A DNA stretch of 64,000 nucleotides from assembly GCF_022809715.1 (NCBI RefSeq), contig NZ_CP094461.1, positions 744,001 to 808,000 on the forward strand, in the 5' to 3' direction. Source of the DNA: Burkholderia pyrrocinia. Lineage in GTDB: Bacteria; Pseudomonadota; Gammaproteobacteria; Burkholderiales; Burkholderiaceae. How positions within the stretch are numbered: the stretch's first letter is position 1; each line of letters begins with the position of its first letter. The notes beneath the pieces are model-generated. The model did not search any database. It was not told where the DNA came from and saw only the letters and a program-made list of their open reading frames with translations. The position numbers and the translations under genes were made by a program. Below, piece by piece: positions 16,456 through 31,703 of this stretch.

Positions 16456-19400
16456 ATGGACTCCACGCCGACCTTCGCTCCGCATATCTATTTCTGCGAC
16501 GCTCGCCTCGTCGGGCCGCTCGACGCGTGGGGGCAGACCTGCGCGCATATCGCCGGAATGGGTTTCGATCACGTGCTGGTCGGGTCGTTCTGGGCCGCGA
16601 GCGTCGCCGGCTTCCCGCGCCACGTGGCCGATTTCCATCGCCCGGCCCACACGTTCGCGACGCGCGCGAGCGCGCTCGAAACGTTCTCGCGGCTCGCGCA
16701 GCTCGCGCACGGCCACGGGCTGCGCGTGCTGCTCGAAGTCGTGCCGGACCGCATCGCGCGCGAGAACCCGCTGCGCGCCGCGCATCCGGGCTGGTACGTC
16801 GAACGCACGCACGACGATGCGCTGATCGACCCGCGCGGTACCGCGCACGCGCTGGATGTCGTGCACGCGAACCTCGGCGACGACGCGGCACGCGACGCGC
16901 TGTCGGCGTGGTGGTGCGCGCATCTGGCCGCCTTTGCGGACGCGGGCGCGGCCGGCTTCCTGGTCGACGCGCCGCATCATCTGCCGGCCGACTGGTGGCC
17001 CGGCTGGCGCGCGGCGCTGCGCCGCGCGCGCCCGGACGCAGCGGTGCTCGCCGGCTTGCCCGGCCATGCGCGCGACGCGCTCGCGCAGCTCGAATCGGCC
17101 GGGTTCGATGCGGTGTTCTCGTCGGTGCGCTGGTGGGATCTGCACGCACCGTGGTTCGCCGACGAACACCGGCTGCTGCGGCGCATCGGCTCGCCGATCG
17201 CGTTTCCCGATGCGTTCGACGGCCCGCGCCTCGCCGACGACTGGCCCGACGCACCGGACGACACCGTCGCACGCGCATATCGCCGTGCACTGTGGACGGC
17301 CGCGGCCGTCGGCACCGGCTGGCTCGCGCCGATGGGCTTCGAGCGCGGCGTCACGCTGCCGCTGATGTCGCGCGACGCGGATGCCGATCGCTACCGCGCC
17401 GCGTTCGAGCATGCGCGCTTCGACCTGTCGGGTGCGATCGCCGAAGCGAACGCGTGGCGTCGCGCGACGCCCGTGGCGGCCGCGCGCGGCGAGATCGCGC
17501 AGCTGAGCGCGCCCGGTGCAACCGCGACGGTGCTGCTGCGCGGCACGGGGCCGTCGCTCGAACACGACGAAGCGGCACTGCTGATCGCGTTGAATCCCGA
17601 TCTCAACGCGTCGGTAACGGTCGAACCCGCAACGATCCTGCCCGGCGTGCCGGGCGGCTTCACGCGCATCGTGACGCAGGACGGCACGCAAACACAGCCG
17701 CCCACCGCGCTCGACGCCTTCACGCTCGGCCCCGGCGCGCATGCACTGCTGCATGCACGGCGCGCGCCGCCCGTCACGACGCGCGCCGACGCCGCGCGCG
17801 AACGCACGGTGCTGTCGGCCGCGCTCGCGGCCGACCGGATCGCGATCGAGCGCGTCGAGCCGTCGGTCGACGGCGGCCGCTTCGCGGTCAAGCGCGTGAT
17901 CGGCGAACCGCTCGTCGTGCATGCATCGATCTTCTCCGACGGGCACGCGCATCTCGCGGCCGCGCTCCAGTGGCGCGCGGAAGGCGACGACGACTGGCGC
18001 GAAGTGCCGTTCGAAGCCGAGCCGAACGACCGCTGGCACGCACGCATCATGCTCGACCGGGTCGGCCGCCACGCATTTCGCGTGATCGCGTGGCGCGACG
18101 ACTGGGCGTCGCTCGCCGACGACGTCGCGAAGAAACACGCGGCCGGCCAGGACGTGACGCTCGAACTGCGCGAAGCCCAGCTGCTGCTCGCGACCGCGCT
18201 CAAGCTCGCCGATCCGGCCGATGCGCGCGCGGTCCCGCACATGGAGCGCCTCGTCGCCGAGTTCAGGGACGCGCCGCCCGCCGAACGGCTCGCGCTGCTC
18301 GGCGCGCCGCCGCTGGCCGACGCGTTCGCCGCGCTGCGCTACCGGCCGTTCGTCACGCACGACGAAACCACCTATCGGGTCGACGTCGAGCGCCGCGCGG
18401 CGCGCTTCTCGAGCTGGTACGAGATGTTCCCGCGCTCGGCGAGCGACGATCCGCATCGGCACGGCACATTCGACGACGTGATCGCGCACCTGCCGCGCAT
18501 TCGCGACCTGGGTTTCGACGTGCTGTATTTCCCGCCGATCCACCCGATCGGCACCACCGCGCGCAAGGGCCGCAACAACAGCCTGAAAGCCGGCCCCGAC
18601 GACGTCGGCAGCCCGTATGCGATCGGCTCGCCCGACGGCGGCCACACGGCCGTGCACCCGCAGCTCGGCACGCTCGAATCGTTCCGCGCGCTGGTCGAGG
18701 CCGCGCGCGTTCACGGGCTCGAGATCGCGCTGGATTTCGCGATCCAGTGCTCGCCCGACCATCCGTGGCTCGCCGCGCATCCGGGCTGGTTCGCGTGGCG
18801 GCCCGACGGCTCGCTGCGCTTCGCGGAAAACCCGCCGAAGCGCTACCAGGACATCGTGAACCCCGATTTCTACGCGCCGGACGCGCTGCCCGGCCTGTGG
18901 CTCGCGCTGCGCGACGCGGTGCTGTTCTGGGTCGACGCGGGCGTGCGGATCTTCCGCGTCGACAATCCGCACACGAAGCCGCTGCCGTTCTGGGCGTGGA
19001 TGATCGACGACGTGCGCGGCCGCCATCCGGACGTCGTGTTCCTGTCCGAGGCGTTCACGCGGCCGGCGATGATGTACCGGCTCGCGAAGGTCGGCTTCTC
19101 GCAGTCGTACACGTACTTCACCTGGCGCGAGACGAAGCGCGAGTTCATCGACTACCTGACCGAGCTGACGGCCGGACCCGCACGCGACTTCTTCCGGCCG
19201 AACTTCTTCGTCAACACGCCCGACATCAACCCGCGCCACCTGCAGAACGCGCCGCGCACGCAGTTCGTGATCCGCGCGGCGCTCGCGGCGACGCTGGCCG
19301 GTTCATGGGGCATGTACTCGGGTTTCGAGCTCGGCGAATCGGCGCCGCTGCCGGACAGCGAGGAATACGCGAACGCGGAGAAGTACGAGCTGCGCGCGCG

Positions 19401-19844
19401 CGACTGGAGCCGCGCCGCGCACATCGGTGCCGAAGTCGCGCGGCTGAACCGCGCACGGCGCGATCACCCGGCGCTGCAGACGCATCTCGGCCTGACGTTC
19501 GCCGACGCGGACAACGACGCCGTGCTCGTGTTCGTCAAGGCGACGCCGGCGTTCGACAGCGTCGTCGTGGTCGCGATCAGCCTCGACCCGTGGCATCCGC
19601 AGGCCGCGAACTTCACGCTCGACGCCGCGCTGTGGCGCGGCTTCGGGCTCGCCGACGGCGAACCGCTCGACGCGCTCGAACTGGATGCCGCGCACGCGCA
19701 GACGTGGCGCGGCCATCGCCAGTACGTGTCGCTCGATCCGCACGTGCGGCCGTATGCGATCTGGCGGCTCGCGCCGTCTCCGGGCGCCGCGCGGGCGGCC
19801 GCGCCCGGACCGGACGACGCCCGACGACCTTCGGGAGCTCACGG

Positions 19845-19848
<4 letters not shown>
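16456..19848 (+). CDS. glgE: GlgE, alpha-1,4-glucan:maltose-1-phosphate maltosyltransferase with N-terminal amylase-like extension
   Basis: 1130 residues. The C-terminal two thirds are a complete GH13_3 Glg[35 protein letters not shown], nucleophile Asp in [11 protein letters not shown] (about residue 836) and acid/base Glu in LSEAFTRP (about 865). It transfers maltosyl units from maltose 1-phosphate to growing alpha-glucan. Classic GlgEs have about 650-700 residues; here some 430 extra N-terminal residues ([20 protein letters not shown]...) resemble another amylase-type barrel without an obvious catalytic set. No clear ribosome site supports the ATG chosen. It overlaps the next gene by ATGA. 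Confidence 0.9.
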
Positions 19849-23263
<3,415 letters not shown>

Positions 23264-23267
<4 letters not shown>

Positions 23268-25471
23268 CCGACACGCTGTTCGAACAGGCCGACATCGATG
23301 CGCTGCTCGCCGGCCGCCATCCCGATCCGTTCGCGTGTCTCGGCCCGCACGGGCAGGCCGACCGGATCGTCGTGCGCGCACTCTTGCCCGGCGCCGAACG
23401 CGTGCGCGCGCTGTCGCCGGACGGCGACGAACTCGGCGCGCTCGCGTGCGTCGACCGCGCCGGCTGCTTCGCCGGCACGATCGCGCACGACGGCGGAATT
23501 CCCCATTACCTGCTCGCGATCGACTGGCCTGACGCGCGGCAGGTGACCGACGACGCGTATGCGTTCGGCACGCTGCTCGACGACGCCGCGCTCGCGCGCT
23601 TCTCGTCCGGCGATCCGGCCGCCGTGCTCGACTGCCTGGGCGCGACGCCCGTGCGCATCGACGACACCGACGGCGTGCGCTTTGCGGTATGGGCGCCGAA
23701 CGCGCAGCGCGTGTCGGTGGTCGGCGATTTCAACGGATGGGACGGCCGCCGCCATCCGATGCGGCTGCGGCGGCCGTCGGGGGTATGGGAGCTGTTCGTG
23801 CCGGGCATCGGCGCGGGCGAACGCTACAAGTACGAGCTGCGCGCGGCCGACGGGCGCGTACTGCCGCACAAGGCCGATCCGTGCGCGCGCGCGACGGAAG
23901 CACCGCCGCGCACGGCGTCCGTCGTCGCCGACGTCGCGGCGCTCGACGCGTTCGCGTGGCACGACGACGGCTGGATGCATGCGCGGCCGCACGCCGACCG
24001 CTACCGCGTGCCGTGGTCGATCTACGAGGTGCATGCGGAATCGTGGTTGCGCGTGCCCGAGGAGATGGACCGCAGCGCGACGTGGGACGAGCTGGCGGAG
24101 CGGCTGATTCCGTACGTGCACGGGATGGGCTTCACGCACGTCGAGTTCATGCCGATCGCCGAATACCCGTTCGGCGGCTCGTGGGGCTACCAGCCGCTCG
24201 CGCAGTTCGCGCCGTCCGCGCGCTTCGGGCCGGTCGACGGCTTCGCGCGGTTCGTCGACCGCGCGCATGCGGCCGGCATCGGCGTGATCGTCGACTGGGT
24301 GCCCGCGCATTTCCCCGACGATCCGCACGGCCTCGCGCAGTTCGACGGCACCGCGCTGTACGAGCATGCCGACCCGCGCGAGGGGCTGCATCCCGACTGG
24401 CACACGTGCGTGTTCAACGTCGGGCGCACCGAGGTCGGCGCGTTCCTCGTCGCATCGGCGCTCGCGTGGGCGCGCCGCTATCACGTCGACGGCATTCGCG
24501 TCGACGCGGTCGCGTCGATGCTGTACCGCGACTATTCGCGCAACGAAGGCGAATGGGTGCCGAACGTGTACGGCGGGCGCGAGAACCTCGAATCGGTCGC
24601 ATTCCTGCGCATGCTGAACGACACGCTGCACGGTGCGGCCGCGCCGCCCGGCGTCGTCACCGTCGCGGAGGAATCGACCGCGTGGCCCGGCGTCACCGCG
24701 CCGACCGGCGACGGCGGGCTCGGCTTCGACTTCAAGTGGAACATGGGGTGGATGCACGACACGCTCGCGTATCTGCGCGAGGACCCGATCCACCGCCGCT
24801 ATCACCACGACCGGATGACGTTCGGGCTCATCTACGCGTTCTCCGAGCGCTTCGTGCTGCCGCTGTCGCACGACGAGGTCGTGCACGGCAAGGGCTCGCT
24901 CGTCGCGAAGATGCCGGGCGACGCGTGGCAGCGGCTCGCGACGCTGCGCGCGTACTTCGGCTTCATGTGGGCGCACCCCGGCAAGAAGCTGCTGTTCATG
25001 GGCAGCGAGTTCGCGCAATGGGCCGAGTTCGCGCACGACTCGACGCCGCACTGGGACCTGCTCGACGCGCCCGCGCATCGCGGCGTGCAGCGGCTCGTGC
25101 GCGACCTGAACCGCGCGTATGCGGCCGAACCCGCGCTGCATGCGCTCGACTGCCACGCGGCCGGCTTCGCCTGGCTGATCGGCGACGACCGCGACAACAG
25201 CGTGTTCGCGTTCGCGCGCCGCGACGATGCGGGGCACCTGGTGGTCGCGGTCTGCAACTTCACGCCGGTGCCGCGCACCGGCTACCGCGTCGGGCTGCCG
25301 GCGCCCGGCCAATGGCGCGAACGGATGAACACCGACGCCGCGTCGTACGGCGGCACCAATGCCGGCAACGACGGTGCCGTGTGGGCCGAGGCCGTGCCCG
25401 CGCACGGCGAGGCGTGGTCGGCAGCGCTGCGCCTGCCGCCGCTCGCGACGCTGTGGCTGAGCCCCGCCTGA
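23264..25471 (+). CDS. glgB: GlgB, 1,4-alpha-glucan branching enzyme
   Basis: 735-residue GH13 branching enzyme that cuts alpha-1,4 chains and rejoins them as alpha-1,6 branches. An N-terminal module and CBM48 domain ([23 protein letters not shown]) precede the barrel. Motifs: ETHAESWLR-like [20 protein letters not shown], nucleophile Asp in [16 protein letters not shown] (about 414), Glu in [10 protein letters not shown] (about 469) and [13 protein letters not shown]. The ATG overlaps the treS stop and has a strong GGAGG site. In this operon it branches the GlgE product. Confidence 0.96.
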
Positions 25472-25505
25472 TTCCCCGCCCCTTCGACACGGAGATATCC
25501 GCCCC

Positions 25506-27620
25506 ATGCCGAGTGCCCTGCCCGCTCGCCTCGAATCCGGCCGCCGCTATCCGCTCGGCGCGACCTGGGACGGCCTCGGGACCAACTTCGCGGTGTTTTC
25601 CGCGCACGCGCAGCGCATCCAGCTGTGCGTGTTCGATCCGACCGGCCGCAGGGAACTCGCGCGCCTCGATCTGCCCGAATGCACCGACGAGGTGTGGCAC
25701 GGCTACCTGCCCAACGCGCATCCGGGCACCGTGTACGGGTTTCGCGCGGACGGCCCGTACCAGCCGCAGCACGGCCATCGCTTCAATCCGACCAAGCTGC
25801 TGCTCGACCCATACGCGCGCAAGCTGGTCGGCCATTTCCGCTGGTCGGACGCGCTGTTCGGCTATCGCGTGCATTCGAACCGCGCGGACCTGTCGATGGA
25901 CCGGCGCGACTCGGCGCCCGCGATGCCGAAATGCGTGGTGGTCGACGAGGCGTTCGACTGGAGCACCGACCGGCGCCCGCGCGTGCCGTGGCGCAGCACG
26001 GTGATCTACGAGGCGCACGTGCGCGGCGTGTCGATGCGCCGCGCCGGGCTGCGCGCGCCCGAACGCGGCACGTTCTCGGCGTTGGCGCATCCGGCTTTCA
26101 TCGATCATCTGCTGTCGATCGGCGTGACGACGGTCGAGCTGCTGCCCGTCCACGCGTTCCTGCAGCAGCGCGAACTCGTGAAACGCGGGCTGCGCAACTA
26201 CTGGGGCTATGACACGGCCGCGTTCTTCGCGCCGGAACCCGCGTATCTCGCGACGCGGCGGCTCGACGAGATGCGCATCGCGATCCGCCAGCTGCATGCG
26301 GCCGGCATCGAGGTCGTGCTCGACGTCGTCTACAACCATACTTGCGAAGGCAACGAGCTCGGCCCGACGCTGTCGTGGCGCGGCCTCGACAACGCGAGCT
26401 ACTACCGGCTCCTGCCGGGCGACCATCGTTTCCACGTCGACGAGACGGGCTGCGGCAACACGCTGAACCTGTCGCACCCGCGCGTCGTGCAGATGGTGAT
26501 GGATTCGCTGCGCTACTGGGCCACCGCGTTCAACGTCGACGGCTTCCGCTTCGATCTCGGCGTGACGCTCGGCCGCGAGGATCACGGCTTCGATCCCGGC
26601 GCGGGATTTTTCGATGCGCTGCGGCAGGACCCGGTGCTCGCGCAGCGCAAGCTGATCACCGAGCCGTGGGATCTCGGCCCCGGCGGCTACCAGCTCGGCC
26701 GCCACCCGCCGGGCTTCGCCGAATGGAACGACCGCTTTCGCGACACCGTGCGGCGCTTCTGGCGCGGCGACGCGGGCCAGCGGCCGGAACTCGCCGCGCG
26801 GCTCGCGGGGTCGGCCGACCTGTTCAACCACCAGCGGCGCCATACGTGGGCGTCGGTCAATTTCGTCACCGCGCACGACGGTTTCACGCTCGCCGATCTC
26901 GTGTCGTATGCGGACAAGCACAACGACGCGAACGGCGAGGACAACCGCGACGGCCGCGACGACAACTGCAGCGCGAACTGGGGCGTCGAAGGGCCGAGCG
27001 CCGACGCGGCGATCCGCGACGTGCGCGCGCGCGTCGCGCGCTCGATGCTCGCGACGCTGTTCACCGCGCTCGGCACGCCGATGCTCGTCGCCGGCGACGA
27101 GTTCGGCCGCACCCAGCACGGCAACAACAACGCGTACTGCCAGGACAACGAGCTGTCCTGGCTCGACTGGGACCTGGCACGCAGCGACGAAGCCGTGAAG
27201 CTGATGCGCTTCGTATCGCGGCTCGCCGCGCTGCGGCGCATGTACCCGCTGATGTCGGCGCCGCGCTATCCGTCGGGCGATCACGACGGCGCGCCCGGCA
27301 TGGCCGAGATCGACTGGTTCGACGAACGCGGCGACGCGCTGACCGTGCCCGCGTGGCACGACCGCGAACGCCGCGCGCTGACGATGCGGCGCGTCGGCGC
27401 GGGCCGCACCGGGCGCACCGAATCGCTGCTCGTGATGCTGAACGCGTCGTCCGAGACGATCACGTTCGCGCCGCCCGCGCCCGTGCTCAACTATCGCGTG
27501 CTGGTCGACACCGCCGCGCCGGACGCCGGCCCGCGCGCATGGCCGGCCGACGGCCTCGACGTCGCCGCGCATGCGGCCGCGGTCGCCGTCGCGGCCGTGC
27601 CGCCCGACCCGCCTTCGTGA
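25506..27620 (+). CDS. glgX: GlgX, glycogen debranching enzyme
   Basis: 704-residue isoamylase-type GH13_11 enzyme. CBM48 at the N-terminus (YPLGATWDGLGTNFAVFSAHA), then RNYWGYD, VYNHTCEGNE, nucleophile Asp in DGFRFDLGVTLGRE, acid Glu in LITEPWDLGPGGYQ and VNFVTAHDGFTLADLVSY, all family hallmarks. It releases linear maltooligosaccharides from branched glucan, providing TreY substrate. It starts 34 bp after glgB with GGAGA upstream. The C-terminus is short and Ala/Pro-rich. Confidence 0.96.
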   Translation: MPSALPARLESGRRYPLGATWDGLGTNFAVFSAHAQRIQLCVFDPTGRRELARLDLPECTDEVWHGYLPNAHPGTVYGFRADGPYQPQHGHRFNPTKLLLDPYARKLVGHFRWSDALFGYRVHSNRADLSMDRRDSAPAMPKCVVVDEAFDWSTDRRPRVPWRSTVIYEAHVRGVSMRRAGLRAPERGTFSALAHPAFIDHLLSIGVTTVELLPVHAFLQQRELVKRGLRNYWGYDTAAFFAPEPAYLATRRLDEMRIAIRQLHAAGIEVVLDVVYNHTCEGNELGPTLSWRGLDNASYYRLLPGDHRFHVDETGCGNTLNLSHPRVVQMVMDSLRYWATAFNVDGFRFDLGVTLGREDHGFDPGAGFFDALRQDPVLAQRKLITEPWDLGPGGYQLGRHPPGFAEWNDRFRDTVRRFWRGDAGQRPELAARLAGSADLFNHQRRHTWASVNFVTAHDGFTLADLVSYADKHNDANGEDNRDGRDDNCSANWGVEGPSADAAIRDVRARVARSMLATLFTALGTPMLVAGDEFGRTQHGNNNAYCQDNELSWLDWDLARSDEAVKLMRFVSRLAALRRMYPLMSAPRYPSGDHDGAPGMAEIDWFDERGDALTVPAWHDRERRALTMRRVGAGRTGRTESLLVMLNASSETITFAPPAPVLNYRVLVDTAAPDAGPRAWPADGLDVAAHAAAVAVAAVPPDPPS

Positions 27621-27628
27621 GGACCGCC

Positions 27629-29500
27629 ATGACGTCACGTTCCGCTCATCCGCCCGGCACGCATGCGTTCGCGTCGTCGTTCGGCGCGACCTGCATCGAT
27701 GCGGGCCATACGCGCTTCCGGCTGTGGGCGCCCGCGAGCCGCACCGCGGCCGTCGAGCTGCACGACCCGAGCGACCGCACGATCGCAATGACGCCGGCCG
27801 GCGACGGCTGGTTCGAAGCGCTCGCGCCGTGCGGGTCCGGCACGCTGTATCGCTACCGGCTCGACGGCGCACTCACGGTGCCCGATCCCGCGTCGCGCTT
27901 CCAGCCGTACGACGTACACGGCCCGAGCCAGGTCGTCGATCCGGCCGCGTATCGCTGGCGTCACGACGCATGGCGCGGCCGCCCGTGGCACGAGACGGTG
28001 CTGTACGAACTGCACGTCGGCGCATGCGGCGGCTACGCGAGCGTCGAGCGGCGCCTGCCGGCCATCGCCGCGCTCGGCGTGACGGCGATCGAGCTGATGC
28101 CCGTCAATGCGTTCCCCGGCACGCGCAACTGGGGTTACGACGGCGTGCTGCCGTTCGCGCCCGATGCATCGTACGGGCGGCCCGACGAGTTGAAGGCGCT
28201 CATCGACGCCGCGCACGGGCTCGGGCTGCAGATGTTCCTGGACGTCGTCTACAACCACTTCGGCCCCGACGGCAACCTGCTGCCGCGCTACGCGCCCGCG
28301 TTCTTCCGCGCGGACCGGCAAACGGCGTGGGGCCCCGCGATCGACTTCGCGCGTGCGCAGACGAGCGCGTTCTTCATCGACAACGCGCTCTACTGGCTCG
28401 ACGAATACCGCTTCGACGGGCTGCGCATCGACGCCGCGCATGCGATCGACGACGATGCGTGGCTGCGCGAGCTCGCGCGCCGCGTGCGCGCGCATGCGGG
28501 CGACGCACGCCACGTGCATCTCGTGCTCGAGAACGAACGCAATGCGGCGAGCCTGCTCGGGCCCGGCCGTTTCGATGCGCAATGGAACGACGATTTCCAC
28601 AACAGCGCGCACGTGCTGCTGACCGGCGAGCGCGACGGCTATTACCGCGCGTACGCCGACGCGCCGCTGCGCCATTTCGCGCGCACGCTCGGCGAAGGCT
28701 TCGCGTACCAGGGCGAGCCGTCGCCGCTGCATGACGGCGCCGCGCGCGGCGAGCCGAGCGCGCACCTGCCGCCGACCGCGTTCGTCGCGTTCCTGCAGAA
28801 CCACGACCAGATCGGCAACCGCGCGTTCGGCGAACGGCTGCGCACGCTCGCGAACGACGATGCGCTCCGCGCGGCCACCGCGCTGATGCTGCTCGCGCCG
28901 CAGATTCCGCTGCTGTTCATGGGCGAGGAGGAAGGCAGCACGCAGCCGTTCCAGTTCTTCACCGACTATCGCGGCGCGCTCGCCGACGCCGTGCGCGAAG
29001 GCCGGCGCCGCGAATTCGCGGCGTTTCCCGCGTTCGCCGATCCCGCGCATCGCGACGCGATTCCCGATCCGAACGACATCGCGACGTTCGTGCGCTCGTT
29101 GTCGAAACACCCGGCCGACGAAGCATGGCCCGACGCCGACGCATGGCGGCGCTTCTACCGCAGCGCGCTGGCCGTGCGCGCGGCGCTCGTGACGCCGCAC
29201 CTGACGGGCGCGCGCGCGCTCGGCGTCGACCTGCTCGCGGGCGACGGCGAACCGCAGGCGCTCGCCGCACGCTGGCGGCTCGGCAACGGCAGCACGCTGA
29301 CGATCGCGCTGAACCTCGGCTCGCACGACGCGGTGCTGCCCGCGCTGCCGGTCGGCAAGATCGTGTTCGAGACGCCGCCGCGCGCGCGCGACCGGCTGCG
29401 CGACCTGCGCCTGCCGCCACGTGCGTGCATCGCGTGGCGCGACGGCGCGGTCAACGACGATGCGCTGAGTCACCGCCCGAACGGGCGAGGCCCATCATGA
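27629..29500 (+). CDS. treZ: TreZ, malto-oligosyltrehalose trehalohydrolase
   Basis: 623-residue GH13_10 enzyme that cuts trehalose from the end of maltooligosyltrehalose. CBM48-like N-terminus (RFRLWAPASRTAAVELHD), then RNWGYDGVLPFAPDASYG, FLDVVYNHFGPDGNLLPRYA, nucleophile Asp in GLRIDAAHAI, Glu in LVLENERNAASLL and FLQNHDQIGNRAFGERL. It lies eight bp after glgX with a GAGGA site and overlaps malQ by ATGA. It works with TreY at the far end of the operon. Confidence 0.95.
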   Translation: MTSRSAHPPGTHAFASSFGATCIDAGHTRFRLWAPASRTAAVELHDPSDRTIAMTPAGDGWFEALAPCGSGTLYRYRLDGALTVPDPASRFQPYDVHGPSQVVDPAAYRWRHDAWRGRPWHETVLYELHVGACGGYASVERRLPAIAALGVTAIELMPVNAFPGTRNWGYDGVLPFAPDASYGRPDELKALIDAAHGLGLQMFLDVVYNHFGPDGNLLPRYAPAFFRADRQTAWGPAIDFARAQTSAFFIDNALYWLDEYRFDGLRIDAAHAIDDDAWLRELARRVRAHAGDARHVHLVLENERNAASLLGPGRFDAQWNDDFHNSAHVLLTGERDGYYRAYADAPLRHFARTLGEGFAYQGEPSPLHDGAARGEPSAHLPPTAFVAFLQNHDQIGNRAFGERLRTLANDDALRAATALMLLAPQIPLLFMGEEEGSTQPFQFFTDYRGALADAVREGRRREFAAFPAFADPAHRDAIPDPNDIATFVRSLSKHPADEAWPDADAWRRFYRSALAVRAALVTPHLTGARALGVDLLAGDGEPQALAARWRLGNGSTLTIALNLGSHDAVLPALPVGKIVFETPPRARDRLRDLRLPPRACIAWRDGAVNDDALSHRPNGRGPS

Positions 29501-31703
29501 CGACCGACGTATCGATCGCGGCACTCGCCCGTTCGGCCGGACTGGAAACCGACTGGACCGACGCGGGCGGCGTCGCGCGGCGGGTGGGCGACGATGCGCT
29601 CGCCGCGCTCGTCGACGCGCTCGGCTGGCCGTGCGGCACCGCGCTCCAGCGCGTCGACAGCGCGGCGGCGCTCGCCGATGAGAACGCGGCGCCGCCGCGC
29701 ATCGTCACCGGCGATGCCGGCCTGCCGCTGACGCTGCCGCATACGATCGCACTGCCGGGCGCACACTTCCGAATCGCGCTCGAAACCGGCGGCTACGTCG
29801 ACGGGCGCGTGGCCGGTGCGGGCGGGCACGGCACGCTGCCGCCGCTCGCGATGCCCGGTTATCACGCGCTAGACATCGGCGAGCAGCGCATCGGGCTCGC
29901 GATCGCGCCGCTGCGCGCGCGCCCGTTCGACGCGTTCGCGCGCGCGCCCGACGCAGGCCGCCGCTGGGGGGTCGCGGCCCAGCTGTACAGCCTGCGCCGT
30001 ATCGGCGACGAAGGCGCGGGCGACTACACCGCGCTCGCGCGGCTCGCCGCGCACGCGGCGCGGCACAGCGCGCAGGCGGTGGCGATCAGCCCGACGCACG
30101 CCGGTTATCCCGCGCTGCCCGCGCACGACAGCCCGTATTCGCCGTCGTCGCGGCGCTGGCACAACGTCGCGTATCTCGACTGCGACGCGGTGCCGGGCGC
30201 CGAGGCTGCGCTTCACACGCGCGACGATGCAGTCGATGCGCCGCTGATCGACTGGCCGCGCGTGCTGCCGCAGAAGCTGCGCCGCCTGCGCGCATGCTTC
30301 GATGCATGGCGTGCCAACGGCACGCCGTCGCGCGACGCGTACCAGCGCTTTCGCGCGGCCGGCGGCGCGGCGCTCGACGCGCATGCGCGCTTCGACGCGC
30401 TGCAGGCGTTCTGCATCGAACACGGGATCGGCGCGGACTGGCGGCAATGGCCGGCGCCGTGGCGCATGCCGTCATCGGCGGAAGTCGATGCGTTCGCGCA
30501 CGCGCATGCCGACACGATCGCATTCCACACGTTCCTGCAATGGTGCGCATCGCGCGCGCTCGGCGACGCGCAGCATGTGGCGCGCCGCGCAGGCATGGCG
30601 ACCGGGCTGATCGCCGATCTCGCGGTCGGCTCCGATCGCGCGGGCAGCGACGCATGGGCGCACGGCACGACGCTGCTGCGCGGCGTGTCGCTCGGCGCGC
30701 CGCCCGACCTGTTCAATGCGGCCGGCCAGGCGTGGGGCGTGACGACGTGGACGCCCGCCGCGCTGCGCGCCGACCGTTTCGTCCCGTTCATCGAATTGTT
30801 GCGCGCGGCGTTCGCGCATGCGGGCGGCATCCGCATCGACCACGTGCTCGGCTTCGCGCGGATGTGGATCGTGCCGGACGGCGGCACGCCGCGCGACGGC
30901 GCCTACCTGCGCTATCCGGTCGACGATCTCGTGCGGCTCGTCGCGCTCGAGGCGGCACGCCATCGCGCGATCGCGATCGGCGAGGATCTCGGCACGGTGC
31001 CGGGCGGTTTGCGCGAGCGGCTCGGCGCACAGGGAATCGCGGGGATGCGCGTGCTGTGGTTCGAGCGCGATGCGACCGGCGCGTTCCGGCCGCCGTCCGC
31101 GTGGGATCGCGATGCGATCGCGATGACGTCGACGCACGACTTGCCGACCGTGGCCGGCTGGTGGCGCGGGGTCGATCTGGGGTGGCGGCGGGTGGCGGCC
31201 GACAGCGGAAGCCGCAAAACGGCGCGGCCGACAGCACGCCGGGCGATGCGAGTGCGCAAGACCCGAACGAAATCGTGCAATGCGCCGACGTCGGGCATGA
31301 CACCGTGCCCCGCCCCGAAGCAGGCCGCGCCACGCCTCCGCCTGCGTCCGATCCCGACCTGATCGCCGCCCAGGCGGAACGCGCAACCGAACGCGCGGCG
31401 CTGTGGCACGCGCTGCAGCAAGCAGGTTGCGCGCCCGCCAACAGCGCCGTCCCGCCGGCCGGCGCGCCGCCCGTGAGCGCGATACTCGCGTACGTCGCGC
31501 TCAGCCCGTCGCCGCTCGCGATCCTGCCGCTCGAGGATCTGCTCGGGCTGGATGAGCAGCCGAACCTGCCGGGGCCGCCATGCGGCCATCCGAACTGGCT
31601 GCGGCGCCTGCCGCGCGCCGTCGATATGCTGTTCGACGCCGACGCGCGCAAGCGCATCGCGGCCGTCGAGCACGCGCGCCGCTCGCGGGAGCGCGACCCA
31701 TGA
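29497..31703 (+). pseudogene. malQ: MalQ, 4-alpha-glucanotransferase, broken by a frameshift
   Basis: A GH77 amylomaltase in two frames. The first frame carries almost all catalytic features: SPYSPSSRRWHNVAYLD, nucleophile Asp in GIRIDHVLGFARMW, Glu in AIGEDLGTVPGG and STHDLPTVAGWWRG. It then runs into junk and stops at 31362. The true C-terminus (LIAAQAERATERAALWHAL ... ILPLEDLLGLDEQPNLPGP ... DMLFDADARKRI) continues in another frame to 31703, whose stop overlaps the treY ATG. One missing base, for example in the AAAA run at 31216-31219, would restore one frame. The linker there is also unusually long. It could be a sequencing error, true decay or phase variation. Confidence 0.75.
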
